The notes beneath the pieces are model-generated. The model ran no database searches and was not told the DNA's origin. It was given only the letters and a program-made list of their open reading frames with translations. Below, one piece after another: positions 44,138-53,686 of a DNA stretch of 62,228 bases. Both the position numbers and the translations under genes were made by a program. The stretch is from Methylobacter sp. (GTDB lineage Bacteria; Pseudomonadota; Gammaproteobacteria; Methylococcales; Methylomonadaceae): positions 1-62,228 of the forward strand of contig SCPZ01000053.1 of the NCBI GenBank assembly GCA_004299305.1, read 5' to 3'. Each line of letters starts with the position of its first letter. The first letter of the stretch is position 1.

Positions 44138-45195
44138 ATCCGAATTTCTGGCGCAATAAGCGCGTCCTTCTGACCGGGCATACCGGCTTCAAAGGTAGTT
44201 GGCTGTCGCTCTGGCTGCAAGATATGGGGGCTCAAGTGGTAGGTTATGCGCTTGCCCCGCCAACGAATCCCAGCTTGTTCGAGATTGCCGGGGTCGGTTC
44301 CGGCATGACCAGTATTATCGGCGACATACGTGATCTCACCAGGTTGCGCGAAGTGTTCGCCGAGCACCGGCCGGAAATCGTAATCCACATGGCGGCGCAG
44401 CCGCTGGTCCGCTATTCCTATGCTGAACCGGTTGAAACCTACTCGACCAATGTCATGGGTACGGTAAATTTGCTGGAAGCGGCGCGTAACACGGTCAGTG
44501 TGCGAGCAGTAGTCAATGTCACTACCGACAAATGCTACGAGAATCGTGAATGGCTGTGGGGCTGCCGCGAAAATGAGGCGATGGGCGGATTCGATCCTTA
44601 TTCCAGCAGCAAGGGCTGTGCCGAATTGGTGACTGCCGCTTATCGGCGTTCTTTTTTTGAACCGGCGGGTATCGCGCTGGCGAGTGCGCGGGCAGGCAAC
44701 GTCATCGGCGGCGGCGATTGGGCGGAAGACCGCTTGATTCCCGACTTTCTGCGTGCCATTGATGCCGGAGCGACGCTAAAAATTCGTTCCCCTCAATCCA
44801 CACGCCCTTGGCAGCATGTATTGGAACCGCTATCAGGTTACTTGCAACTTGCCGAATATCTTTTCATGCAAGGCGAAACTTTTGCCGAAGGTTGGAACTT
44901 CGGCCCGAACGATGAAGATGCCCGCCCGGTACGCTGGATCGTTGAGCGTTTGGCGCAAATGCACCCAGGAGTTAACTGGGAATGCGACGAAGCACCGCAG
45001 CCGCACGAGGCGCATTATCTAAAGCTGGATAGCAGCAAAGCAAAAAGCCGACTAGGTTGGCAAGCGCGTTGGCGTTTGCAAACTGCGCTACAAAAGACCT
45101 TGGAATGGCATCAGGCATGGCGCAATGGCGAAGCTATGCAGGCATTGACCTTATCGCAAATTGCCCAATATCAAGCCACCGACACAGTCGATTAA
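44134..45195 (+). CDS. rfbG: CDP-glucose 4,6-dehydratase
   Basis: An extended SDR of about 353 residues that converts CDP-glucose to CDP-4-keto-6-deoxyglucose. Features are [15 protein letters not shown] (NAD site), [10 protein letters not shown] (catalytic Thr-Asp-Lys) and [11 protein letters not shown] (YxxxK). The GTG at 44134 overlaps the rfbF stop and has GGAAGG seven bases upstream; ATGs at 44119 and 44128 are alternatives. The gene looks intact although its substrate-making partner rfbF is frameshifted. Confidence 0.92.
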   Translation: MNPNFWRNKRVLLTGHTGFKGSWLSLWLQDMGAQVVGYALAPPTNPSLFEIAGVGSGMTSIIGDIRDLTRLREVFAEHRPEIVIHMAAQPLVRYSYAEPVETYSTNVMGTVNLLEAARNTVSVRAVVNVTTDKCYENREWLWGCRENEAMGGFDPYSSSKGCAELVTAAYRRSFFEPAGIALASARAGNVIGGGDWAEDRLIPDFLRAIDAGATLKIRSPQSTRPWQHVLEPLSGYLQLAEYLFMQGETFAEGWNFGPNDEDARPVRWIVERLAQMHPGVNWECDEAPQPHEAHYLKLDSSKAKSRLGWQARWRLQTALQKTLEWHQAWRNGEAMQALTLSQIAQYQATDTVD

Positions 45196-45197
45196 CT

Positions 45198-45473
45198 ATG
45201 TCCAGATTCAATTTTATTCCAAGCCCGCTAGCAGGGCTGACCTTGGTGCAGCGCAAAGTCGGCGAAGATTATCGGGGGTTTTTGTCCCGGTTTTACTGTG
45301 CGGATGAATTCCGGGAGGTCGGCGTCAACAAGCCGGTCGCACAAATCAATCGCACGCTGAACCTTGCCGACCTAACCCTAGGCAGTGGCTGGCCGCTTGC
45401 TATCACCGGGATCTCGGAAAAAGACCGTAACCACAACTTGATTGAACAAGGTTTTCAGGGAATTACCTTATGA
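45198..45473 (+). pseudogene. rfbC: RfbC-like sugar 3,5-epimerase with central deletion
   Basis: A 91-codon ORF. Residues 1-54 match the N terminus of dTDP-4-dehydrorhamnose 3,5-epimerase-like proteins (FIPSPLAGLTLVQRK, KPVAQINRTL). Residues 55-91 match their C terminus (LTLGSGWPLAITGISEKDRN, then FQGITL). About 90 central residues, including the cupin core and the catalytic histidine and tyrosine, are missing, with the frame kept. The product is very unlikely to be active. It begins three bases after rfbG and overlaps the next gene by four bases. Confidence 0.82.
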
Positions 45474-46693
45474 AATGTCGCCACTGTCAGGCCGAACTGA
45501 CTTTACCGTTGGTGGATTTAGGCTCGGCGCCCCCGTCCAACGCTTATCTCACCGAACAAACATTGCATGCCCCGGAGAAATACTTTCCATTGCGGGTGCT
45601 GGTTTGCACGCAATGCTGGTTGGTTCAGACCGAGGATTACGCCGAGGCCGACGAGCTGTTCAGCTCCGATTACGCCTACTTTTCCAGTACCTCAAGCGGC
45701 TGGCTGGCTCATGCGGCGAATTACGCGGAAAAAATGACCCGGAAATTGGGACTCGGCCAAAACAGCCTGGTTATTGAAATTGCTTCCAACGACGGCTATT
45801 TGCTCAAAAATTTTGTAGCGACCGGTATTCCCTGCCTGGGCATCGAGCCCACCGCCGGCACCGCTGCTGCGGCCGAAAAACTCGGCATCCCGGTCATGCG
45901 CGAGTTTTTTGGCGAGCAACTCGGCAAACAACTCGCAGCTACCGGCAAGCAGGCCGATCTCATTGTCGGCAACAATGTCTATGCCCATGTGCCCAACATT
46001 AACGACTTTACCCGAGGTCTGAAAGCCGCGCTTAAACCGACCGGCACTATCACGCTGGAATTTCCGCACCTTTTGAGCTTGATCGAGCACACCCAATTCG
46101 ACACTATCTATCACGAACATTTTTCTTATCTATCGCTGTACACAGTCGAACGTATCTTCAAGGCTGCCGGTTTGCGTATCTGGGACGTCGAAGAATTATC
46201 TACCCATGGCGGCAGCTTGCGAATTTACGGATGTCATAGTGAAGATGACCGCCAGATTTCCCCCGCTGTTAATGCGATGCTGGCAGAAGAAGAGCTGCGC
46301 GGCTTGCAAACATCAGCCACCTATCAACACTTTCAGGGCAAAGCCGATCAGGTCAAAAACGATCTTCTGGCTTTCCTGATTGAACAAAAACGCGCAGGCA
46401 AAAAAGTGGCCGCTTACGGCGCAGCCGCCAAGGGAAATACCCTGCTGAATTACGCCGGGGTCAAACCCGACCTGTTGCCGTTTGTTTGCGACGCCGCCCC
46501 GGCCAAGCAGGGCAAGTTCATGCCGGGCAGCCACATTCCGATTCTTGCACCGGCAGCGCTGGTCGAACATCGCCCTGACTATCTGGTGATACTGCCCTGG
46601 AACATAGCCGCCGAGGTTAAACAACAAAACGCCCATTTGGCGGAGCTGGGTACGGCGTTCGTGATTGCCGTGCCGCAGTTGAAGCTTGCATGA
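45470..46693 (+). CDS. NDP-sugar C-methyltransferase
   Basis: A 407-residue protein in three parts: an N-terminal zinc-binding segment (CRHCQAEL, CTQCW), a Rossmann SAM domain (VIEIASNDGYLLKNF) and a C-terminal domain (YGAAAKGNTLLNYAGV). This architecture is that of TylC3/NovU-like enzymes that add a branch methyl to NDP-4-keto-6-deoxy sugars. It therefore belongs with the CDP-sugar genes upstream. It looks intact; whether substrate still exists is doubtful given rfbF and rfbC. Confidence 0.9.
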   Translation: MKCRHCQAELTLPLVDLGSAPPSNAYLTEQTLHAPEKYFPLRVLVCTQCWLVQTEDYAEADELFSSDYAYFSSTSSGWLAHAANYAEKMTRKLGLGQNSLVIEIASNDGYLLKNFVATGIPCLGIEPTAGTAAAAEKLGIPVMREFFGEQLGKQLAATGKQADLIVGNNVYAHVPNINDFTRGLKAALKPTGTITLEFPHLLSLIEHTQFDTIYHEHFSYLSLYTVERIFKAAGLRIWDVEELSTHGGSLRIYGCHSEDDRQISPAVNAMLAEEELRGLQTSATYQHFQGKADQVKNDLLAFLIEQKRAGKKVAAYGAAAKGNTLLNYAGVKPDLLPFVCDAAPAKQGKFMPGSHIPILAPAALVEHRPDYLVILPWNIAAEVKQQNAHLAELGTAFVIAVPQLKLA

Positions 46694-46777
46694 TTGACGC
46701 GCATCGTGATGCTCGCATTTCGGTACCTGGTTATAAAGATGCTTCAGCCATCTCGGCAATTGTTCCTGCATCCATGC

Positions 46778-46981
46778 AGCTATTATGTTGTTTTCGATAC
46801 TTTTGTTGAAGATATGCCGAAAGACTTTTTGCATAACAGACCGTGGAACCCTGGCGATAATCTTCAAAAGACAGTGTGGGAATATCTGAAGACCCACCCG
46901 GAATTTCAGGTCGATAAAAGCATTCGGCATAAGCTACTGATTACCGTTGCACCGGATAGCTATTTGCAGAGGGTGCGGTAG
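46778..46981 (+). pseudogene. 3' fragment of a CmcI/cephalosporin-hydroxylase-like gene
   Basis: From SYYVVFDT through EDMPKDF, NRPWNPGDN and KLLITVAPDSYLQRV the sequence matches the last 65-70 residues of CmcI-family proteins (about 230-250 residues), usually found in polysaccharide clusters. The preceding residues in this frame do not match, and no family start is seen. The 5' two thirds are gone. Confidence 0.75.
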
Positions 46982-47012
46982 CAATGCGGTTTAAGCACAT
47001 GCTGTCTGTTAA

Positions 47013-48527
47013 ATGTCGCTGAAGAAAAACACCATCGCCAATTACCTTGGCCAAGGCTGGACCGCGCTAATGGGGCTGGCCTTTGTGCCTGTGTATATTG
47101 ACTACTTGGGTGTAGAAGCCTGGGGGCTGGTCGGATTTATGAGTATGTTACAGGCGTGGTTTACTTTGCTCGATATGGGACTCACTCCGACTTTGAACCG
47201 CGAGATGGCGCGCTTTCAGGCCGGGGCGCACAGCACGCAATCTATTCGTAACTTGTTGCGCTCGCTGGAGCTGATTTATTGCGGCGTGGCTGTAACAATG
47301 GCGGCTATTGTGCGGCTTATAGCGCCATGGGCGGCCATGCACTGGCTCAGCGCCGCACACTTGCCTATCGCATCCGTGGCTCAGGCGATCAGCATGATGG
47401 GGCTGGTACTGACCTCGCGTATGGTGGAACAGGTTTACCGTGGTGCGATTCAGGGCTTGCAGCGCCAAGTTTGGCTCAATGGCGTACAAGGCGTACTGGC
47501 CACACTGCGTTGGGCCGGAGCAGTCGGCGTGCTGGCCTGGGTGGAACCGAGCATTGAGGCGTTCTTTTTGTGGCAGGGCTTAGTCTCGCTACTGTCAGTA
47601 TTCGTTCTTGCCCGTCAGACCTACCATTGGCTGCCGCCCGGAACCCATCCCGCACGTTTCGACTTGGCTGCGATTGCGGGCATCCGCCGCTTCGCCGGAG
47701 GCATAGCGGCAACCACGTTGCTGGCTTTACTGCTGACGCAGGTTGATAAGCTATTGTTGAGCAAGCTTGTGTCCCTCGAAAATTTCGGCTACTACACTCT
47801 CGCAGCATCGGTAGCGGGTGCGCTGAGTTTTCTGGTTGCTCCGATTGCCACAGCTGTTTCGCCCCGTCTAACGGAGTTGGTCGCCAATTCCGAACAAAAG
47901 GCGCTCATCGATACTTACCATCGCGCATGTCAATGGTTGGCGGCCATATTGGTCCCGGTCGCACTGGTAATAGCCGTGTTTGCCGAACCGCTACTCTATC
48001 TCTGGACAGGTAATGTCAATCTGGCGCAACGGACCGGGTTGTTACTGACTTTGCTTACCCTGGGTTCGCTATGCAACGGTTTCATGCAGATACCCTACAT
48101 GGCCCAACTCGCGCACGGCTGGACGGGCTTTGCGGTACGCGTCAACATCGTGGCTGTAAGCATTATCATCCCGGCCATATTGTGGGCCGTGCCTCGCTTC
48201 GGCACCATCGGCGCGGCTTGGGTGTGGCTGGCGCTGAACGTCGGCTATGTGCTGGTCGGCATGCATTTCATGCATCGCCGACTGCTGCCCCAAGAGAAAT
48301 GGCGATGGTATCGGGACGCTGTTTTCAAGCCGCTCGTCATAGGAACGATTGCCGTGCTGGCTTTACGTCAATGGATAGTCTTGCCGCAGGATCGCATATT
48401 GATGGCTGCGGCCTTGACAGGTATCGTGCTGTTGGTGATGGGAGGAGTGTTGTGGGCAGTGCCGGTTTCGCGGACATTTTTACAACGCCAATTTAAATCG
48501 CTTCGAAGCTATGCGCTGAATGGTTGA
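47013..48527 (+). CDS. Wzx-like oligosaccharide flippase
   Basis: A 504-residue polytopic protein of the MATE/PST superfamily with about 12-14 membrane helices. The start (NTIANYLGQGWTALMGLAFV, then PVYIDYLGVEAWGLVGFM) is the classic Wzx pattern. It moves undecaprenyl-linked O-units across the inner membrane. It sits among glycosyltransferase genes. No obvious Wzy polymerase is in the window. Confidence 0.9.
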   Translation: MSLKKNTIANYLGQGWTALMGLAFVPVYIDYLGVEAWGLVGFMSMLQAWFTLLDMGLTPTLNREMARFQAGAHSTQSIRNLLRSLELIYCGVAVTMAAIVRLIAPWAAMHWLSAAHLPIASVAQAISMMGLVLTSRMVEQVYRGAIQGLQRQVWLNGVQGVLATLRWAGAVGVLAWVEPSIEAFFLWQGLVSLLSVFVLARQTYHWLPPGTHPARFDLAAIAGIRRFAGGIAATTLLALLLTQVDKLLLSKLVSLENFGYYTLAASVAGALSFLVAPIATAVSPRLTELVANSEQKALIDTYHRACQWLAAILVPVALVIAVFAEPLLYLWTGNVNLAQRTGLLLTLLTLGSLCNGFMQIPYMAQLAHGWTGFAVRVNIVAVSIIIPAILWAVPRFGTIGAAWVWLALNVGYVLVGMHFMHRRLLPQEKWRWYRDAVFKPLVIGTIAVLALRQWIVLPQDRILMAAALTGIVLLVMGGVLWAVPVSRTFLQRQFKSLRSYALNG

Positions 48528-48597
48528 GCTCCCAAAGCCGGTTTATAACGATCAGGAATGTTTGTTATGCCCATGAATTCTTGAAATACAAAATTAT

Positions 48598-49473
48598 ATG
48601 AATAATCCTTCAGCAAAAAAAATCCCCCTTGTCAGTATCGGTATGTTTGTTTACAACGGCGAGAGTTGTATTCGTGAAGCGTTAGATTCAATGTTGAGCC
48701 AATCCTTTAAGGAATTCGAACTCATTATTTCAGATAACGCTTCGAATGATAAAACGGAAGAAATTTGCCGCGAATACGCAAATAATGACCATCGCATACG
48801 TTATATCAGGCAAATTACAAACTTGGGCGCAGAAGCAAATTTACTGTTCGTTCTTGATGAGGCTCAAGGAGAGTACTTTATGTGGGCGGCACATGACGAT
48901 GTTAAATCGGCCGATTTTATCGAGTGTAATCTTAAATTCCTGCAAGAACATCCGGATTATGTCGCGTCAACATCGCCAGTCAGGTTTAAAGATGGGCTTC
49001 CAGACCCGTTGCGGATGGGCGATAAAGCGCTTGACCAAGACTCTTCCGAAGAGCGTTTCCTGACGTGCCTTAAAACTTGGGGCGGTAATGGCCGTTTTTA
49101 TTCTTTGATGCGTCGATCGGCTGCCATCGATAGTGAAATTATCAGACATCAATCGTATATGGGCGCAGATATCGCTTTTATTATGGAGCTGGCGGTTAAT
49201 GGGAAATTCAATAGAATGGAACAAGGCTATGCCGCATTGGGACGGCACGGATTAAGCGGCAGCGGAAATGTATATAAAGCTTACCGGACCAGTTTAACAA
49301 GCTGGCTTTTGCCTTTGCGTGAGTTTAGTTTGGAAATATGGAGACTATCGGCTTTCTTCTCATTCAAAAGCAGGATTCTTATTGCAACCAGGCTCCTTAA
49401 GATAAACTTTGTATCGTTTTTACATCAAATTAAAACCGAAATAAAATTATGGCTGCTTGGAAAAACCGCCTGA
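48598..49473 (+). CDS. Family 2 glycosyltransferase
   Basis: A 291-residue GT-A enzyme. It has GMFVYNGESCIREALDSML and LIISDNASNDKTEEICREY, the nucleotide-sugar site, and AAHDDVKSADF with the metal-binding acidic residues. It probably adds one residue to the O-unit. Base composition is more AT-rich than its neighbours, suggesting a separate origin. Confidence 0.9.
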   Translation: MNNPSAKKIPLVSIGMFVYNGESCIREALDSMLSQSFKEFELIISDNASNDKTEEICREYANNDHRIRYIRQITNLGAEANLLFVLDEAQGEYFMWAAHDDVKSADFIECNLKFLQEHPDYVASTSPVRFKDGLPDPLRMGDKALDQDSSEERFLTCLKTWGGNGRFYSLMRRSAAIDSEIIRHQSYMGADIAFIMELAVNGKFNRMEQGYAALGRHGLSGSGNVYKAYRTSLTSWLLPLREFSLEIWRLSAFFSFKSRILIATRLLKINFVSFLHQIKTEIKLWLLGKTA

Positions 49474-49483
49474 GATGTGCGCT

Positions 49484-50446
49484 ATGAATACTATCGCTAT
49501 AACCGGTGCCTCAGGATTTATCGGAAAACGCTTGGTGGCGGATCTGCTTCGAGAGGGCGGTTATCAAATCAGAGTGCTTTCCAGGGACAAGCAGCGGGAT
49601 TTGCACGAACAGAGATTCGGCCAAGGCGTGGAGATCTTCGAAGGCGATGTTAGCGACCCAGCGTCATTGAAGGGCTTTCTGACACCGGCCTGTACTGTCA
49701 TCAACCTGGTATACCTCTGGAATGCAGGAGAAAAGTCGAACTTGGAATGTACGCATAATTTGCTGGCTGCATGTAAGGATGCAAACGTTGCGCGTCTGAT
49801 TCATTGCAGCACAGCCGATGTAGCCGGACGGGCGCCTGACGACCTGATCGATGAAAAGACTCTATGTCGGCCTATTACCGAATACGGCACGACCAAGTTA
49901 AAGATTGAACAAAGCATCATCAATGCTGCGAAGGATCATTTTGATGCGGTCATCCTGAGGCCGACAGCGGTTTTGGGAATCGGCGGTGAACAGTTGAAAA
50001 AATTGGCCGCCGATATCGGCAGCAAAAAGCGTTGGAAGAACTACCTGAAATCTTGCTTGTTTGGCAGGCGCAGGATGAACCTGGTGCCTGTAGCAAATGT
50101 GTCGGCTGCAATCCTGTTTCTAAGCCGATATACCGGGCGCTTTGAGGGTGAAATATTTATCGTTTCGGATGACGACGATCCGAACAACAACTTCATTGAT
50201 GTGGAGCAGTTCTTAATGAATGCGCTGGGGCTGAAAAAATATCCTTTGCCACAGCTGCCCATACCCTTAACCTTGCTTAAGTGCTTGCTTATGTTAATGG
50301 GCAGAAACAATATCAATCCGCGCAGAAATTTCGACCCTGGCAAGCTGAATAAATTGGGCTTCAAAAAACCGCTCAGCCTGAACGAGGGCTTGGCCGAATA
50401 TGCAGCTTGGTATCGTGATTCTCACCCCGACGAGAGGGCTTCATGA
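49484..50446 (+). CDS. NAD-dependent epimerase/dehydratase
   Basis: A 320-residue extended SDR. The cofactor site is ITGASGFIGKRL and the probable catalytic tyrosine and lysine are in EYGTTKLKIE. It resembles nucleotide-sugar epimerases but the substrate is uncertain. The ATG at 49484 starts at the family boundary (MNTIAITGA); upstream in-frame TTG and ATG codons add non-homologous residues. It overlaps the next gene by four bases. Confidence 0.87.
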   Translation: MNTIAITGASGFIGKRLVADLLREGGYQIRVLSRDKQRDLHEQRFGQGVEIFEGDVSDPASLKGFLTPACTVINLVYLWNAGEKSNLECTHNLLAACKDANVARLIHCSTADVAGRAPDDLIDEKTLCRPITEYGTTKLKIEQSIINAAKDHFDAVILRPTAVLGIGGEQLKKLAADIGSKKRWKNYLKSCLFGRRRMNLVPVANVSAAILFLSRYTGRFEGEIFIVSDDDDPNNNFIDVEQFLMNALGLKKYPLPQLPIPLTLLKCLLMLMGRNNINPRRNFDPGKLNKLGFKKPLSLNEGLAEYAAWYRDSHPDERAS

Positions 50447-51597
50447 CTATCCGGATACTCAACGTCAACGACAGTCTCGACCTAAAGACCGGCGGCGGGA
50501 CGGCCGAACGGACTTTTCAGATGAGCCGGTACTTGGCGAGGCAGGGCGCTGTTTGCGAAGTGTTGACGATAGCTTCAGAGCAGCTTGATGAGCAGCGGAT
50601 CGAGGCGCTCAAACCTGCCAAGGTTTCTGTATTGCCGTGCCTTTGGAGGCGATTCAACGTTCCCCGGTGGAATTGGGAAACGATACGGCGTGCGGTCGAG
50701 GGGGCGGACCTTATCCATTTGATGGGGCACTGGAGCGTGCTCAATGCCATGGCTTATCTGGCTATTCGCCGCGCAGCCAAGCCATACGTGGTCTGCCCTG
50801 CGGGGGCGCTGCCTTTGTTCGGACGATCCAAATGGTTGAAGCGTTTTTATAACCTTATCGTCGGCAACGCAATCATTGCTAATGCTTCCGGCTGGATCGC
50901 CGTAACGGAAGGCGAATTTCCTCAATTCGAAGCATACGGCATCCCTTCTTCCCGGGTGACGGTTATTCCAAACGGCGTCAGCGAGGAAGATTTTCCTGTT
51001 GTGGATGCCTCCGAATTCAAGCGTCGACACGGGTTGCCGGATGCTCCAATGATTCTTTTCATGGGGCGGCTGAACCTTATCAAGGGGCCGGATCTGTTGT
51101 TGCAAGCGTTCCTGATCGCGCGGCACTCCTTTCCAGAATATCATCTGGTGTTCGCAGGGCCGGACGGCGGGATGCTGGCAAGTTTGCGCGAAACCGTTGA
51201 ACGGGCCGGAGTAAGCGGGATCGTGCATTTTCCAGGCTATCTGGGAGGCGCGGATAAATCGGTCGCCTACCGCATGGCCAGCCTGTTGGTGGTTCCGTCG
51301 CGGCAAGAGGCGATGTCGATCGTCGCGATAGAAGCCGGCATTTGTGGCGTACCGGTACTGCTGACCGATCAATGCGGATTCGGAGAGATACGTTCGCTGG
51401 ATGCAAGGCTTGAGGTGCCTGCTTCCATAGACGGCATAGCGGACGGATTAACCAGCCTTCTTGCCGAGCCGGAGGTTTTGGATAAGTTGTCCCCGGCTTG
51501 GTCAAGCTTCGTTGAGCGGAAGTACTCTTGGGAATCGTTGGTGTCGGAGTACATCAGGCTCTATCAAAATATTGTTACAGGATCGGCGAAGCAATGA
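50443..51597 (+). CDS. Family 4 glycosyltransferase
   Basis: A 384-residue GT-B enzyme. The C-terminal nucleotide-sugar domain has ILFMGRLNLIKGPDLLLQAF and PSRQEAMSIVAIEAGICGVP (the EX7E-type motif). The N-terminal region begins LNVNDSLDLKTGGGTAERTF. The donor and acceptor are unknown. It overlaps the genes on both sides, indicating one transcript. Confidence 0.92.
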   Translation: MTIRILNVNDSLDLKTGGGTAERTFQMSRYLARQGAVCEVLTIASEQLDEQRIEALKPAKVSVLPCLWRRFNVPRWNWETIRRAVEGADLIHLMGHWSVLNAMAYLAIRRAAKPYVVCPAGALPLFGRSKWLKRFYNLIVGNAIIANASGWIAVTEGEFPQFEAYGIPSSRVTVIPNGVSEEDFPVVDASEFKRRHGLPDAPMILFMGRLNLIKGPDLLLQAFLIARHSFPEYHLVFAGPDGGMLASLRETVERAGVSGIVHFPGYLGGADKSVAYRMASLLVVPSRQEAMSIVAIEAGICGVPVLLTDQCGFGEIRSLDARLEVPASIDGIADGLTSLLAEPEVLDKLSPAWSSFVERKYSWESLVSEYIRLYQNIVTGSAKQ

Positions 51598-52823
51598 AGC
51601 TGCTGATCATTTCTCAATATTTCTGGCCGGAAAGCTTTCGCATTAACGAGGTTGCCAGGACTTTGCTGGAGAAGGGTGTCGAGGTCGAAGTATTGACCGG
51701 CAAACCGAATTATCCGCGCGGCGAGATATTTTCCGGGTATCGCGCCTGGGGATGCTGGCGGGAAATCTATCAAGGCATGGACATCAACCGCATTCCACTG
51801 TTTCCGAGAGGCGGGGGCGGATCGCGTTTGGCGCTGAACTACCTGTCTTTCGTCGTGTCGGGGTTGATATTCGGACCCTGGATGTTGCGCAATAAAAAAT
51901 ATGACGTAATTTTCGTTTATGCGCCTTCGCCGATACTTCAGGCTATCCCGGCGATTTTCATTGGCTGGCTGAAGAGCTGTCCGGTGGTATTGTCGGTGCA
52001 GGATTTATGGCCGGAAAGCCTGTCGGCGACCGGCCATGTGCAAAACCGGATGGTACTCAAACTGGTCGAGCAAGCGGTGCGCTTCATCTACAGGCATAGC
52101 GATTTGCTGCTGGTGCAGTCGAGAGCTTTTGAAGCGCCGGTTCGCGCGCTGGCAGGAGATACGCCGATCGCCTATTACCCGAATTCCGTGGACGATACCT
52201 TCGCCGCTCCGGCCACGGGCAAGCTCCCGGCAGTTGCCGGATTGGATGACGGATTCCCGGTCATGTTCGCGGGCAACATCGGTACTGCGCAGGCGGTCGA
52301 GGTAATCGTGGAGGCGGCTTCGTTGTTGAAAGAATATGCGGATATTCATTTTGTCGTGCTCGGAGAAGGAAGCCGCTGGGAGTGGATGCGCCAGGAAGCT
52401 CAACGGTGTGGGCTAAATAACTTGCATTTGCCCGGCAGCTTTCCGCTTGAAACCATGCCCGGATTTATGCAGAAGGCATCAGCATTACTGGTGACGCTGG
52501 CGGACCGGGAAATATTCAGGGCCACTATTCCCAGTAAAGTGCAAGCTTATTTGGCTGCCGGACGCCCCATTCTGGCATGTCTGAACGGCGAGGGCGCGAA
52601 TCTGGTCGCCGCGGCCGGTGCCGGGTTGACGGTGCCCGCTGAAAACGGCCGAGCCTTGGCCGACGCAGTCTTGACACTGTATCGCATGTCGCCGCAGCAG
52701 CGGGAAACGATGGGTATGCGCGGTCGCTTATACTACAAACAACATTTTGCGCATGACATGCTGGTCGATCAATTGATAGAACATCTGCGCTCCGCGTGCG
52801 CTTCTAAAGGGAAATCCGAATGA
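51594..52823 (+). CDS. wbuB: WbuB-like glycosyltransferase
   Basis: A 409-residue GT-B (family 4) enzyme. Characteristic segments are ISQYFWPESFRINE, GKPNYPRGEIF, VQDLWPESLSATG and FAGNIGTAQ. WbuB-type enzymes transfer L-FucNAc or L-QuiNAc and are encoded beside the genes for that sugar, as here. The ATG at 51594 overlaps the previous stop (ATGA) and is preferred to the upstream ATG at 51528. Confidence 0.88.
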   Translation: MKLLIISQYFWPESFRINEVARTLLEKGVEVEVLTGKPNYPRGEIFSGYRAWGCWREIYQGMDINRIPLFPRGGGGSRLALNYLSFVVSGLIFGPWMLRNKKYDVIFVYAPSPILQAIPAIFIGWLKSCPVVLSVQDLWPESLSATGHVQNRMVLKLVEQAVRFIYRHSDLLLVQSRAFEAPVRALAGDTPIAYYPNSVDDTFAAPATGKLPAVAGLDDGFPVMFAGNIGTAQAVEVIVEAASLLKEYADIHFVVLGEGSRWEWMRQEAQRCGLNNLHLPGSFPLETMPGFMQKASALLVTLADREIFRATIPSKVQAYLAAGRPILACLNGEGANLVAAAGAGLTVPAENGRALADAVLTLYRMSPQQRETMGMRGRLYYKQHFAHDMLVDQLIEHLRSACASKGKSE

Positions 52824-53674
52824 GAATATTAGTGTTAGGCGCTGGCGGCATGCTCGGGAATGCAATGATCCGGGTGCTAAACGAAAAAAACGATTGGCAG
52901 GTTCATGGCACAGTCCGCTCGGAAAGTTCGAAACGATTCTTTGCTGCCGACATCGCCGGGCGTTTGCTTTCAGGCGTAGATGTCGAGCAGCATGATTCGC
53001 TGTTGCAAGCCTTGATACGAACCCGCCCCGATGCGGTGATCAATTGTGTCGGCTTGGTCAAACAATTGGCCGATGCGGAAGATCCGTTACAGGCGATACC
53101 GATCAATGCGCTGCTGCCGCACAGGCTGGCTAGGTTATGCGAATTATCCGGCGCACGGCTGGTGCATTTCAGCACGGATTGCGTGTTCGCCGGAGACAAG
53201 GGTGCTTATCGCGAATCCGACCCCTCGGATGCCAAAGATCTTTACGGCAGATCGAAGTTTTTGGGCGAAACGGCTTATCCGCATACGATCACCTTACGTA
53301 CTTCGATCATCGGACACGAGTTGCAGAGCGCGCATGGCTTGGTCGGCTGGTTTTTGTCGCAGCAAGGGCGCTGCAACGGGTTTACCCAAGCGATATTTTC
53401 CGGCCTGCCTACTGTGGCCTTGGCGCAAATCGTCCGCGACCTGGTAATCCCTCGCGCTGAGCTGTCCGGCGTGTATCATGTCGCCGCACAGCCTATTTCC
53501 AAGTACAATCTGCTGCAATTAATTGCCGATGTGTATGGTAAGAAGATTGAAATCGTTGCCAGCGACAGCTTGGTGATAGACCGCTCGCTCAATGCAGACC
53601 GATTCCGGGAGGCTACAGGCTACGTCGCTCCGGGCTGGTCCGAATTAATCGAGTTGATGCATGCATATAAATAG
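52820..53674 (+). CDS. RmlD-like NDP-sugar reductase
   Basis: A 284-residue SDR. ILVLGAGGMLGNAM is the cofactor site; STDCVFAGDKGAY and DLYGRSKFLGE carry the Thr-Asp and YxxxK motifs. It lies between wbuB and fnlA. The usual FucNAc-pathway enzyme FnlB/Cap5F is about 370 residues with a C-terminal cupin, which is absent here. The size fits WbvR, the RmlD-like reductase that makes UDP-L-QuiNAc in Vibrio. The sugar is thus more likely L-QuiNAc or a relative. Confidence 0.85.
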   Translation: MRILVLGAGGMLGNAMIRVLNEKNDWQVHGTVRSESSKRFFAADIAGRLLSGVDVEQHDSLLQALIRTRPDAVINCVGLVKQLADAEDPLQAIPINALLPHRLARLCELSGARLVHFSTDCVFAGDKGAYRESDPSDAKDLYGRSKFLGETAYPHTITLRTSIIGHELQSAHGLVGWFLSQQGRCNGFTQAIFSGLPTVALAQIVRDLVIPRAELSGVYHVAAQPISKYNLLQLIADVYGKKIEIVASDSLVIDRSLNADRFREATGYVAPGWSELIELMHAYK

Positions 53675-53686
53675 GTTCAGGCCCTT

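Noticed and set aside
45057-45197. Longer start for the rfbC remnant
   Set aside because: Overlaps the end of rfbG in another frame; similarity to the family begins at the ATG at 45198.
46690-46800. Short frame starting with ATG overlapping the methyltransferase stop
   Set aside because: It soon reaches a stop and resembles nothing I can name with confidence; probably part of the broken CmcI-like segment.
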